64,000 nucleotides of DNA from Paraburkholderia caledonica NBRC 102488 (GCF_000685095.1 NZ_BAYE01000001.1:186001-250000); one strand, 5' to 3'; positions 42,016 to 51,865 are shown, counted from the stretch's first letter. Program-made: numbers and translations. Notes: generated by a model from the letters alone, not told the origin.

Positions 42016-43140
42016 CTACTGCCTTGCGTAGGCCTGAGCCTGCTCAGGCCACTCGTCGGGTACGACGAAGCCACGCGAGCGTTCAACCAGGTTGCCCGCC
42101 GCGTCTTCTGCCAATGCGGCGATCATGGTTGGGCCGGTTGGCTGGGCGCTTCGTGCGGTGAGCGCTAGCGGATCGATCAATGCCCTGCTGGCGGTCTGCT
42201 CCGCGTCTTGACCATAACGCCGGGGCGCCAGCCATTCGAGCCGCGGCAAGACGCGCCAATGCTGCGCATGCGCCGCCGCGAAGTCCGGCCACTCACTCCG
42301 TGTCACCCACCAGCCGCGGCCATGCACGGGGTCGAGTTCGACCGCATCTGCCGGCGTCTCGCCATGCCGATAAAACAACCATCCTTTGACGAACAATTGC
42401 GGCGTCCACGGTCCCGGATAACCCGTCGATGCAAAATCTTCGCGCGCGCTCAAGGGCAATTGATGATTGAGCAGATGGGCGAGCTTCAGGTCGAAGCGGT
42501 CCTTGAGGTTCGGGCCGACATAGTTCGATAACTGGGGTGACGTGAGCGGTGATGCGGACGATGGTAGCGGCGCGGTCGAGCAGCCCCCTGACTGCGATGC
42601 GGTTCGCGCGTTGACATCGCCGGCATGCAGATAGCATTTCACCGCAAGTTCCCAGTGAAGCCGCGCACCCTCTTGCGCGTGTAGCAGGAAATCGCATTCA
42701 CCCTGCGTGACCCCCGCGCGCCGCAGCGGCACGCCCGCCGCGATCAGCCGAGCCGTCGGGCCGTGTCGCAGGAACCAGCCGAGCAAGCGTTCGGCGTAGC
42801 GGCCGAGCCGTGTGATGCGCGTGACGGCGAGATCGTCATGCAGCGGGGCGGGCGCTGCATCGAGCGCGCACAGCCAGTCGACGATGTCGTGTAGCTGCCG
42901 CGAGGTCGCGAATGGAGTGGCGAGTTCGCCCACCGGCGGTTGCGGACGCAACAAATCGGCGCTCAACAGCAGCCAGGCGAGATCGCGAACCGCGCAGTCG
43001 CGCAGCCTGTCGAGCAATGTGGAAAGTGCGGCGTGCGCGCTTCCGGCATCGGCCGGGACGGAATCTCCGCTCCCAACAGCCGCCCCGATAGAGTGAGCGC
43101 CGGCGACGTTCTTGCGCACCGCCGGCTCATCCGCGCTCAC
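42016..43140 (-). CDS. DUF1853-family protein with PD-(D/E)XK-like motif
   Basis: 374 residues. The GTG at 43140 overlaps the udg stop by 4 nt (GTGA), which I take as the true start by coupling; an ATG at 43212 would lie inside udg. After a variable ~40-residue leader, the family core includes LGRYAERLLGWFL, GECDFLLH and HWELAVKCYL, then GPNLKDRFDLKLAHLLNHQL. The residues Asp150, Glu164 and Lys168 (D...ExK) match the catalytic pattern of PD-(D/E)XK nucleases, to which I believe DUF1853 has been linked. A 20-residue Ser-rich insert follows the core. No biochemical function is known. Coupling to a uracil-DNA glycosylase suggests DNA repair. Confidence 0.85.
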   Translation of the reverse strand: MSADEPAVRKNVAGAHSIGAAVGSGDSVPADAGSAHAALSTLLDRLRDCAVRDLAWLLLSADLLRPQPPVGELATPFATSRQLHDIVDWLCALDAAPAPLHDDLAVTRITRLGRYAERLLGWFLRHGPTARLIAAGVPLRRAGVTQGECDFLLHAQEGARLHWELAVKCYLHAGDVNARTASQSGGCSTAPLPSSASPLTSPQLSNYVGPNLKDRFDLKLAHLLNHQLPLSAREDFASTGYPGPWTPQLFVKGWLFYRHGETPADAVELDPVHGRGWWVTRSEWPDFAAAHAQHWRVLPRLEWLAPRRYGQDAEQTASRALIDPLALTARSAQPTGPTMIAALAEDAAGNLVERSRGFVVPDEWPEQAQAYARQ

Positions 43141-44330
43141 TGTTCTGCCGCGTTCGACGCTGCGCCACCGGCCGCACGCCACGTATCGCGCGCGAGACAC
43201 AAATCGGCCCACGCTTTGGCCTTGTCCGGCAGGCTACGCAGCAGATAGGCCGGGTGATAGGTGACGATCACCGGCACACCCTCGTACTCGTGGACGCGGC
43301 CGCGCAACGACGAAATGCTCGCGTCGGTCTTGAGCAGGCTTTGCGCGGCGAAGCGACCGAGCGCTACGATCAGCTTCGGCTTTACAAGCCCCACCTGGCG
43401 TTGCAGATAGGGTTCGCAACGCGCGACTTCATCAGGTTCCGGATTGCGGTTGCCGGGCGGCCGGCACTTGATGACGTTCGCGATATATACGTCCGCGTCG
43501 CGCGCCAGCGTGAGTGAGCGCAGCATGTTGTCCAGCAGCTTGCCGGCCTGGCCGACGAACGGCTCGCCCACGCGGTCTTCGTTCTCGCCGGGCGCTTCGC
43601 CGATCAGCATCCAGTCGGCGTTCCGATCGCCCACGCCGAAAACCGTCCTGGTGCGCTTCTCGCACAGCCGGCAGCGCTCGCAGGTTGAGACCCGCTCGCT
43701 CAAAGCGTCCCAATCGAGCGTGTGGATCGCGGGAGGTTGGGGCGTGTCGCCGAGCGCGTGCATCGGCGCGCCAGCGTCGCCCGGCGGATGAAGAGGGAGA
43801 TCGTCGAACCAGGCGAAGTCGTCGGCGGGCGGAGCGTCGAACGAGGAGGACTCTGGCAAGTGCGGCTCGGCGCTTGCCGGATTGCGGCTTTCGGCGGCAC
43901 GTGGCGCGCGCTGCTGCGTCGGCTCCGCGCCATTTGCCGATTGATCTGCGCGGCGGGCGGACTGTTCAGCACGCGCAGCCGGCTCTGCCTGCTGCGAATC
44001 ATCGCGCGGCGCTCCCGGCTGGGACCGCTGTTTATCGAGACCTGGCGCATCGTTCCCGATCCGCGTTTGCGTCGGCACGACGTCGTCGGCTTGTCGCGAC
44101 GGCTCTGCGGTGCGCATAGCCGGCGCGGGCGACGTCTGCGGCGTCAATCCGACCGAAGAAGGCTCGCGCGCATCGAGCCGCGTGAGGTCGCTTGCACGGT
44201 GCGGGCGCGGCGCGTCGGCGCCCTGCTCCGCGCCGGATTCGTCAGCCGCTTCCTGGGTCGCGGCCATCCCGCGACGTACCCAGCGCGGCACGAGCCCGAA
44301 CTCTTCCAGTACTGATTCATGCAGCGCCAT
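43137..44330 (-). CDS. udg: Family 4 uracil-DNA glycosylase with long N-terminal extension
   Basis: 397 residues from the ATG at 44330 (an upstream in-frame codon at 44348 is possible), against about 200-220 for the family core. The core begins near residue 205: Fe-S cysteines in CERCRLC, KCRPPGNRNPEP and ARCEPYL; motif A GEAPGENEDRVGEPFVGQAGKLLD; and motif B HPAYLLRSLPDK. These remove uracil from deaminated DNA. Residues ~30-190 are low-complexity (Ala, Gln, Glu, Arg, Pro). The start overlaps the rimI stop by 14 nt and its stop overlaps the DUF1853 start by 4. Confidence 0.92.
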   Translation of the reverse strand: MALHESVLEEFGLVPRWVRRGMAATQEAADESGAEQGADAPRPHRASDLTRLDAREPSSVGLTPQTSPAPAMRTAEPSRQADDVVPTQTRIGNDAPGLDKQRSQPGAPRDDSQQAEPAARAEQSARRADQSANGAEPTQQRAPRAAESRNPASAEPHLPESSSFDAPPADDFAWFDDLPLHPPGDAGAPMHALGDTPQPPAIHTLDWDALSERVSTCERCRLCEKRTRTVFGVGDRNADWMLIGEAPGENEDRVGEPFVGQAGKLLDNMLRSLTLARDADVYIANVIKCRPPGNRNPEPDEVARCEPYLQRQVGLVKPKLIVALGRFAAQSLLKTDASISSLRGRVHEYEGVPVIVTYHPAYLLRSLPDKAKAWADLCLARDTWRAAGGAASNAAEQ

Positions 44331-44811
44331 CCGCGCCCTCCCTGACAAACGATAGACGCATCACGATGGCGTCCTCCCGGCCGCGATGCCGCGCCGGATA
44401 ATAGTTTTTGCGCCGGCCGATCGACGCGAAGCCGAAACGCTCATAGAGCCGGATGGCGCGATGATTCGACGGCCTCACCTCCAGCAGCAGACCATCCAGT
44501 TTTTCGGCGCGGGTAATGCGCACGGCTTCCCGCAGAAGCGCGAGTCCTGCACCCGCCCCTTGAGCGGCGGGCGTCACGCACAGATTCAGCAGATGCATTT
44601 CGTCGACGACCGGCATCAGCACGCAATAGCCGATCAGCGTACCCGTAACATGCCGCAGACAAACGCCGAAATAGCCGTTGCGCAGGGAGTCGCCGAAATT
44701 GACGCGGCTCCAGGGGAATTCATAGGCGAGCTTTTCAATGGCGGCCACTTCGTCGAGGTCGCCCTCGGTCATGGGCGACATGTAGCGGTCCGCCAGCAGC
44801 ACGCCGCTCAT
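44317..44811 (-). CDS. rimI: Ribosomal protein S18-alanine N-acetyltransferase
   Basis: 164-residue GNAT that acetylates the N-terminal Ala of S18. The acetyl-CoA loop is NLCVTPAAQGAGAGLALLREAV and the last strands LLLEVRPSNHRAIRLYERFGF are typical of RimI. The ATG at 44811 overlaps the tsaB stop by 4 nt (ATGA). tsaB-rimI adjacency is common in bacteria. Confidence 0.94.
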   Translation of the reverse strand: MSGVLLADRYMSPMTEGDLDEVAAIEKLAYEFPWSRVNFGDSLRNGYFGVCLRHVTGTLIGYCVLMPVVDEMHLLNLCVTPAAQGAGAGLALLREAVRITRAEKLDGLLLEVRPSNHRAIRLYERFGFASIGRRKNYYPARHRGREDAIVMRLSFVREGADGAA

Positions 44812-45617
44812 TGCCGTCCCTCGCGAGGCTCGGCGCGATGAGCGAGCGCCGCGGCCTGCTCCGCCTTGGCGGCCTTTTCCGCGATGCGCTCGGCCGTGGT
44901 TTGCGCGACCTTGTTGCGGATGTACTCGGGCGCGGCCTGATCGGCCGGGACCGTGCGGCCCGCGTGGAACGCGCGCAATGCGGCGTACGCGAGCGGCAGC
45001 GCATGCGGCAATGCTTCCTGGTCGACGGTTCGGGCGGCTGCGAGCGCCGGCAGCCGCGCGCCGAAGGCCGCGGCGGCGTTGCCCGCGAGCGTGAACGGTT
45101 CGTCGGGTAACACGAGCCGCTCGGGCGTATCGAGCGATGCGCGTTGAACGGTGCGCCATTCGCCGTCAACGTCGTCCCACGCGTAGTCGGCCCAATAGAT
45201 TTCGTCCATGCGGGCGTCGAGCGCCGCCAGCACGCGCGTAGCGGCCGGATCGCGGCGCCGCGCACTCTCCGCGCAGACCAGCAGCGTGCTGACCGGCACG
45301 ACCGGCAGATCGAGGCCGAACGAGAGCCCCTGCGCAGCGCCCGTCGCGGTGCGAAGACCGGTGAACGAGCCGGGACCTGAACCGAACGCAATCGCGTTGC
45401 AGTCGGCCAGTGTCAGACCGGCTTCGTCGAAAAGTTCGCGGATTGCGGGCAGCAGGCGGGTGCTGGACACGGCGCCCGTCTGCTCGTGACGGACCCACAC
45501 GCGCGACTCGGCGCGCGCGTGGCCCGCTGCACCGGCGTCGTCGGCGGCGGCGGACAGAAGCGCTACCGAGCAGAATTCGGTGGAAGTATCGAGGGCAAGA
45601 AGCACTGTTTGAGTCAT
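44808..45617 (-). CDS. tsaB: tRNA t6A biosynthesis protein TsaB
   Basis: 269-residue ASKHA-fold partner of TsaD in the t6A37 modification of tRNAs decoding ANN codons. LALDTSTEFCSVALL and the signature FGSGPGSFTGLRTATGAAQGL are clear. I start at the ATG at 45617 (MTQTVLLALDTST). No ribosome-binding site precedes it, and a TACAAT -10-like box lies just 8 bp upstream, so the transcript may be leaderless. rimI follows with a 4-nt overlap. Confidence 0.94.
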   Translation of the reverse strand: MTQTVLLALDTSTEFCSVALLSAAADDAGAAGHARAESRVWVRHEQTGAVSSTRLLPAIRELFDEAGLTLADCNAIAFGSGPGSFTGLRTATGAAQGLSFGLDLPVVPVSTLLVCAESARRRDPAATRVLAALDARMDEIYWADYAWDDVDGEWRTVQRASLDTPERLVLPDEPFTLAGNAAAAFGARLPALAAARTVDQEALPHALPLAYAALRAFHAGRTVPADQAAPEYIRNKVAQTTAERIAEKAAKAEQAAALAHRAEPREGRQ

Positions 45618-45624
45618 GGACCGT

Positions 45625-45630
45625 ATTGTA
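45625..45630 (-). promoter_or_regulatory. -10-like box directly before tsaB
   Basis: TACAAT on the minus strand, 8 bp before the ATG. Transcription would start at or next to the start codon. The -35 is weak. Confidence 0.35.
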
Positions 45631-45795
45631 ATCGGCACCGCGCGCGCGGATGCGGTTTGGTCTCGGCTGCAACGCGCGTCGTCGCCACGAGGTCCACGCT
45701 AGCGTAGGCACTGATACAAAACGGGCGCCCACTCCCTGCTCGTAGGCGGCTTGCGTTTGGAATAAGCCCTCGGCCACGTCGTGGCATGCAATTGC

Positions 45796-45801
45796 TATGA
45801 T
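45796..45801 (+). promoter_or_regulatory. -10-like box upstream of the acyl-CoA-binding protein gene
   Basis: TATGAT, about 38 bp before the ATG at 45839, with no strong -35. Confidence 0.35.
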
Positions 45802-45838
45802 CGTCGGCCACCTAACCACCCCGCCGGAGAGCACGACG

Positions 45839-46108
45839 ATGACGGACCTCGACACGCAATTCACCCAAGCCCAGGAAGACGTCAAACAACTGCCGGAGCG
45901 TCCGGGCAACCTCACACTGTTGCGCCTTTACGCCCTCTACAAGCAAGCCAGCGAAGGCGACGTTCAGGGCGACAAGCCGGGCTTCACAGACATCGTCGGC
46001 AAATACAAGTACGACGCGTGGGCAGCGCTCAAGGGCACTGCGCAGGACGCCGCCAAGCAGCAGTACGTGGAACTGGTCGAATCGCTGAAGAGCGGCGCGT
46101 CCGCATAA
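45839..46108 (+). CDS. Acyl-CoA-binding protein
   Basis: 89-residue four-helix ACBP. YALYKQASEGDVQGDKPGFTD and KYKYDAWAALKG are the signature segments that bind the CoA and acyl chain. The start ATG at 45839 has a GGAGA site upstream. Divergent from tsaB. In proteobacteria this gene is mostly found in Burkholderiales and a few other groups; it likely buffers cytosolic long-chain acyl-CoA. Confidence 0.95.
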   Translation: MTDLDTQFTQAQEDVKQLPERPGNLTLLRLYALYKQASEGDVQGDKPGFTDIVGKYKYDAWAALKGTAQDAAKQQYVELVESLKSGASA

Positions 46109-46538
46109 TGAGCCAGTGACGCCTAGCCGCTCGCAGCGGAGCGTCGCGCGATCTCAAGCGCGAAAGTGGCGCCTGGAAATGTCTTAACAGTGGCGCAGTG
46201 CAACAAATACCTATACAATGTCGCCTGCGCTTCACTGCTTTGCCCGGTTTTTCATTTATCGGCCTTTGCGGCGCAGCGCCTCGTAGCGTTTAGCTCCAAT
46301 CCAGTTTAGAACCTGTCCCCTCCTGCCTAGCCCCCTACGGGCGATCATGTCCCAGGCTGGCGGCAAGCCAATGTTGGCCTGTCGCATCCGATACAGCTTC
46401 TAACGAAAAACTCGCCTTTATTGTTGCGAGTTGCCCCCGTTTTTCGATTTGCTCGCTGCTTCTTTGCTCGCTGAATCCGACGACTTGGGTATGCCGATTG
46501 GCGCCGACGTTTTAATTCCCTGTGTTTCAAGGATTCTC
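46109..46538 (+). promoter_or_regulatory. Long upstream region of the DEAD-box helicase gene
   Basis: 430 bp without a gene. A -10-like TATACAAT occurs at 46212-46219, so the helicase transcript would carry a leader of about 310 nt. The tail of this leader is T-rich (TTTTTCGATTTGCTCGC). Long leaders are usual for cold-responsive helicase genes, but no defined element was recognised. Confidence 0.45.
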
Positions 46539-48161
46539 ATGACTTCGAGCAATACCCCCAGCAGCCCGTTGAACGCCATCGCCGACCAAGCCCTCGGTCT
46601 CGCCGACGCACCCGTGCAAGCCGCAGCCGTTGCTGCCGCGCCGGCCGTCGCCGCTGAAGCCGCCGCGCCCGCCGGTCCGACGTTCGCGTCGCTCGGCCTG
46701 TCCGCGGATGTCGTCTCCGCGCTGACCGCCGCTGGCTACCAGAACCCGACGCCGGTTCAGCAACGTGCGGTTCCGGCTGGCATCGCCGGCCGCGACCTGC
46801 TGGTTTCGAGCCCGACCGGTTCGGGCAAGACCGCCGCCTTCATGCTGCCGGCCATCGAACGTTTCTCGCAGTTGCAGAAGGCGCAAGCCAGCCAGCCGCG
46901 CGAACCGCGTCCGGCCGACGGCGCACGCACGCGCCGCCCGCAACCGGTTGCCCGTCCGACCATGCTGGTTCTGACGCCGACCCGCGAACTCGCGATGCAG
47001 GTCACCACCGCCGCTGCTACATACGGCAAGCATCTGAAGCGTCTGCGCACCGTCAGCATTCTGGGCGGCGTCGCTTATGGCCAGCAGTTGATGCTGCTTG
47101 CAAAGAACCCGGAAGTCCTGGTTGCCACGCCGGGCCGTCTGATCGATCACCTGGAACGCGGCCGTATCGACCTGTCGCAATTGCAGATTCTCGTGCTCGA
47201 CGAAGCTGACCGCATGCTCGACATGGGCTTCATCGAAGACATCGAGACGATCGTCGCGGCTACGCCGGCCACGCGTCAGACCATGCTTTTCTCGGCCACG
47301 CTCGACGGCAAGATCGGTTCGCTGACGGGCCGCCTGTTGAAGGATCCGGAGCGTATCGAGATCGTCCAGCGCCTCGAACAGCGCACCAACATCGCGCAAA
47401 CCGTTCATTACGTCGACGACCGCGATCACAAGGACCGTCTGCTCGACCATCTGCTGCGCGACGCGGGCCTCGACCAGGCTATCGTCTTCACGGCGACCAA
47501 GATGGACGCGGACCAACTGGCCGGCCGTCTTGCTGACGCTGGTTTCGAATCGGCGGCACTGCACGGCGATCTGCCGCAAGGCGCGCGTAATCGCACGATT
47601 AAGGCACTGCGCGAGCGTCGCGTTCGCGTGCTGGTGGCAACGGACGTCGCCGCCCGCGGTATCGACATTCCGGGCATCACGCACGTGTTCAACTACGACC
47701 TGCCGAAGTTCGCTGAAGACTACGTGCACCGTATCGGCCGCACTGGCCGTGCCGGCCGCTCGGGTATCGCAGTGAGCCTCGTGCATCACGCCGAACAGGG
47801 CGCACTGAAACGCATCGAGCGCTTCGTCCGCACTCCGCTGCCGGTCAACGTCGTCACTGGCTTCGAGCCGCGCAAGTCGGCTCCGTCGGGTAACGGCCGT
47901 CCCGGCTTTGGCGGCCGTGGCCGTCCGGGCGGCGGCAATGGCGGCGGACGCCGCTTTGGCAGCGGCTCGGGCAAGCCGGCCGGTAATGGCAGCAGCTCGC
48001 GCAGCGGCACCGGCGGCGGTTGGGCCGGCAAGTCGGCTGGCGGCGGTTCACGTGACGGCGGCTTCGGCGGCGGTTCGCGTGAAGGCTTCGGCGGCTCGCG
48101 TGACGGCGGCTACGGCGCACGCCGCAGCGACGGCCCGCGTACCGCGCGTCGCGGCAGCTAA
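46539..48161 (+). CDS. DEAD-box RNA helicase, RhlE type
   Basis: 540 residues from the ATG at 46539, chosen because AAGGA lies five nt upstream. Motifs in order: the Q motif near FASLGLSADVVSALTAAGYQ, Walker A SPTGSGKTAAF, PTRELAMQ, DEAD box VLDEADRMLDMGF, SAT, and HRIGRTGRAGR. The N-terminal ~45 residues are Ala-rich. The C-terminal ~90 residues are Gly/Arg/Ser-rich (RGG-like), which usually gives non-specific RNA binding. Family members act in ribosome assembly or mRNA decay; the exact role is not decidable from sequence. Confidence 0.93.
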   Translation: MTSSNTPSSPLNAIADQALGLADAPVQAAAVAAAPAVAAEAAAPAGPTFASLGLSADVVSALTAAGYQNPTPVQQRAVPAGIAGRDLLVSSPTGSGKTAAFMLPAIERFSQLQKAQASQPREPRPADGARTRRPQPVARPTMLVLTPTRELAMQVTTAAATYGKHLKRLRTVSILGGVAYGQQLMLLAKNPEVLVATPGRLIDHLERGRIDLSQLQILVLDEADRMLDMGFIEDIETIVAATPATRQTMLFSATLDGKIGSLTGRLLKDPERIEIVQRLEQRTNIAQTVHYVDDRDHKDRLLDHLLRDAGLDQAIVFTATKMDADQLAGRLADAGFESAALHGDLPQGARNRTIKALRERRVRVLVATDVAARGIDIPGITHVFNYDLPKFAEDYVHRIGRTGRAGRSGIAVSLVHHAEQGALKRIERFVRTPLPVNVVTGFEPRKSAPSGNGRPGFGGRGRPGGGNGGGRRFGSGSGKPAGNGSSSRSGTGGGWAGKSAGGGSRDGGFGGGSREGFGGSRDGGYGARRSDGPRTARRGS

Positions 48162-48288
48162 AGCGCGCTAGCGCTCACGACCAGCAAGCGGTTGGCTGCT
48201 TCAATGCGGCAGCCGCGCCTGACTGGCAGTGGCTCGATCTAATGAGTTGTACAGACCCCGCAGCCTTGCGCTGTCATCGGGTCAACAG

Positions 48289-48318
48289 AAAACCGGTGCT
48301 CATGCACCGGTTTTTTTT
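48289..48318 (+). terminator. Intrinsic terminator of the DEAD-box gene
   Basis: AAAACCGGTGC (48289-48299), loop TCAT, GCACCGGTTTT (48304-48314), then more T to 48318. A strong terminator. Confidence 0.93.
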
Positions 48319-48630
48319 CGCCCGTGCTTTCATCTCTTCCCATATTTCACGATGTGCAAAAATTTTTTGCGTCGTAAAAAATCGTGCTGCAAAGCACAAC
48401 ACGGCAATTGCAAGATGGGAAAAATTGTTTCTTAATGCGGAATAGAATATGTATGTCTTTGATTTTTAAGCGCAAAAAATATCGGAAAATCGCTCGCGGG
48501 CCGCTGTTGTGTCTCCATGGATTTGCCTAGACTCTTATATAAGAGTTCGGGAAACGGAACGCCTCCAAGGCGGGCCGCTTCGACGAAAACAGATCTGATC
48601 ATCCAATCTCAGGCAACCAAGGAGAACATC
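48319..48630 (+). promoter_or_regulatory. aceA control region
   Basis: 312 AT-rich bp before isocitrate lyase. Contents include an inverted repeat GCAAAAA-T-TTTTTGC (48356-48370), GCAATTGC (near 48404) and a 16-bp palindrome at 48531-48546 that overlaps a likely -10. Its low GC against the surrounding DNA is notable. Confidence 0.6.
48531..48546. promoter_or_regulatory. 16-bp perfect palindrome at the aceA promoter
   Basis: ACTCTTATATAAGAGT is its own reverse complement and sits 85 bp before the ATG. Its centre (TATATAAG) resembles a -10 box, so a dimeric repressor bound here would block RNA polymerase. The regulator is not identifiable from the window. Confidence 0.65.
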
Positions 48631-49938
<1,308 letters not shown>

Positions 49939-50236
49939 CGGCCTCGCGGCCCGATCGCGAAACGTACGGCAGACAGACGGCGGAGCAACCGCGAAGCGGA
50001 TTTGCCGGGGATTTGCCGTCGACAGGGAGGAGTCTCGCCATCGCCGCATCGGCCTATCAACGCTGGGCGATGGCGGGTTCTCGCAGGGCGGGGGCTAGAC
50101 AGAAAGCCAGCATAACGAATTGTGCGGCAAATGGAACGACGCGCCGGCTGACTGCCGGCGCATTTTCCGCTGCGGGCTGCGGGCTGCGGGCTGCGGGCTA
50201 CGGGCTACTAAACTAATCCGGTAACGTCCCCGAAGT
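49939..50236. other. Intergenic region aceA to universal stress gene
   Basis: 298 bp without a gene. It contains the 7-bp tandem repeat at 50170-50204. No clear terminator for aceA was found. Confidence 0.5.
50170..50204. repeat. 7-bp tandem repeat (CTGCGGG x4 + CTACGGG)
   Basis: Four exact copies of CTGCGGG at 50170-50197 followed by one variant CTACGGG, 33 bp before the end of the stress-protein gene. A simple-sequence tract able to change length by slippage. Confidence 0.9.
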
Positions 50237-50671
50237 TCAGCGGTACACCAGCACCGGGATTTTGGTATGCGTGAGCACCCGCTGCGTTTCACTGCCGATC
50301 AGCAGGCTGCCCAGACCGCGACGCCCGTGTGAGGCCATGAAGATAACGTCGCATGCGCCCCGCTCCGCCGCTTCGATGATGCCGAGATACGGCGCCGGAT
50401 GCACGCTGGTGCGCCTGTCGACGACTACCCCGACACGGCTCGCGGCAAGTTCCACTTCGCGCAGATGTTGCTGCGCTTCGCGTTCGCTGCGTTCGAGAAA
50501 CTCGGACGGCGGTTCGACGGCGATGTCGGAGAACGGCGCATACGGATATTGCGGCAGACATGCATAGGCCGTGATGCGCGCGCCGACCGCTTGCGCAAGG
50601 TCGATTGCGCCGGCCATTGCCTTGCGCGAGAGATCTGAACCATCGGTCGGAACGAGAATGTGCTTGAACAT
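50237..50671 (-). CDS. Universal stress protein (UspA family)
   Basis: 144 residues in one Usp domain. MFKHILVPTDGSDLSRKAM at the start and the ATP-binding GxxGxxxxG...S motif (MASHGRRGLGSLLIGSETQRV) near the end indicate the ATP-binding subclass. It stands alone between aceA and a LysR gene. The function of individual Usp proteins is usually stress survival without a defined reaction. Confidence 0.93.
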   Translation of the reverse strand: MFKHILVPTDGSDLSRKAMAGAIDLAQAVGARITAYACLPQYPYAPFSDIAVEPPSEFLERSEREAQQHLREVELAASRVGVVVDRRTSVHPAPYLGIIEAAERGACDVIFMASHGRRGLGSLLIGSETQRVLTHTKIPVLVYR

Positions 50672-50873
50672 GTGCCCTCCGTATCCGTGTCCCGCTGCCC
50701 TCTCGCCTTCGTTCGGCGCGGCATTGCCACACTTTTTCAGGCTCGTGAACGGCCCATGCGTCAGCGCCGGCCGATGCTTTGCGTGCTGGCCTCAAAAGAA
50801 TTGTAGGTCGTGGATACCTGCCACAAACCGTTATTGAGGGTCTGTCCGAGTATGGAAAACCCGTTGCGCGGCG

Positions 50874-51776
50874 TCAGCCCCAGTACTCCGGAAGGCCATA
50901 CGTATGCTTGAGAAAATCCAGGAAAAGCCGCACTCGCAACGGCAAATGGCGGCGCTGAGGAAACACCGCATGAATGCCGATGGGCGGCGCGGCGAACTCG
51001 TCGAGCACGCTCACGAGGCGCCCCGCCGCGATGTCCGCGCCGACTTCCCACCACGATCGCCATGCGAGGCCGTGACCTTCGAGACACCACTCGTGCAGCA
51101 CGGCGCCGTCCGAGCATTCCATCGTGCCGGACACCTTGATCGATACGACCTTATCGGCCTGCTGGAACATCCAGCCACGCTGCTGGTTGGCGCTTGCACC
51201 GAGCGCGAGACAGTTGTGCTGAGCAAGATCCGCAAGGCTATGCGGCGCGCCGCGCCGGCTCAGATACGAAGGCGATGCCACGCACACACGCCGGTTTTCG
51301 CCGAGTTTGAGCGACACGAGCGAAGAATCGGGCAATTCGCCGAGTCGCACCGCGCAATCGAAACCTTCGTTGACCAGATCGACGAGCCGGTCCGACAGAT
51401 CGAGCGTGATCGAAACATCCGGATGCGCGACCGTGAACGCCGGCACCAGTGGGGCGACGTGACGGCGCCCGAAACCGGCCGGTGCGGAGAGCCGCAAGTG
51501 GCCGCTCGCCTTCACGCCGCCCGCCGACACGCTTGCCTCGGCGTTCTGCATGTCGTGAATGATGCGCTGACAATCTTCGAGAAACGCCGAGCCTTCGAAG
51601 GTCAGCGTGATCTTGCGTGTCGTGCGCACCAGCAATTTGACGCCAAGGCGTTCTTCGAGCGCGTCGATTCGGCGTCCGATGATCGCGGGCGCCACGCCTT
51701 CCGCAAGCGCCGCGGCAGACAGGCTGCCTTTCGCGGCGACAGTGACGAAGGTCTCGATCTGCTTGAATCGGTCCAT
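50874..51776 (-). CDS. LysR-family transcriptional regulator
   Basis: 300 residues. N-terminal winged helix-turn-helix (residues ~1-60, FVTVAAKGSLSAAALAEGVAPAIIGRRIDALEE), linker helix, and periplasmic-binding-protein-like effector domain from about residue 92. The inducer is unknown. It is divergent from the haloacid dehalogenase gene, across 146 bp that hold two inverted repeats, the classic LysR layout. It may control the dehalogenase, itself, or the neighbouring glyoxylate genes. Confidence 0.92.
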   Translation of the reverse strand: MDRFKQIETFVTVAAKGSLSAAALAEGVAPAIIGRRIDALEERLGVKLLVRTTRKITLTFEGSAFLEDCQRIIHDMQNAEASVSAGGVKASGHLRLSAPAGFGRRHVAPLVPAFTVAHPDVSITLDLSDRLVDLVNEGFDCAVRLGELPDSSLVSLKLGENRRVCVASPSYLSRRGAPHSLADLAQHNCLALGASANQQRGWMFQQADKVVSIKVSGTMECSDGAVLHEWCLEGHGLAWRSWWEVGADIAAGRLVSVLDEFAAPPIGIHAVFPQRRHLPLRVRLFLDFLKHTYGLPEYWG

Positions 51777-51837
51777 GGAAGGGCGCCGCTAGCGCGGCGA
51801 AGTTGGCCGGAGCGCGAAGATTAGGTGCAAGAAAGTA

Positions 51838-51855
51838 AAAGATCAAGTGATCTTT
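51838..51855. promoter_or_regulatory. Inverted repeat in the LysR/dehalogenase intergenic region
   Basis: AAAGATCAAGTGATCTTT: perfect 8+8 bp with AG between. Sixty-one bp before the LysR start. A likely operator. Confidence 0.6.
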
Positions 51856-51865
51856 GCCCTCTTTT

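Noticed and set aside
46527..47789. Minus-strand frame opposite the DEAD-box helicase
   Set aside because: Antisense shadow of a GC-biased gene with no recognisable domain.
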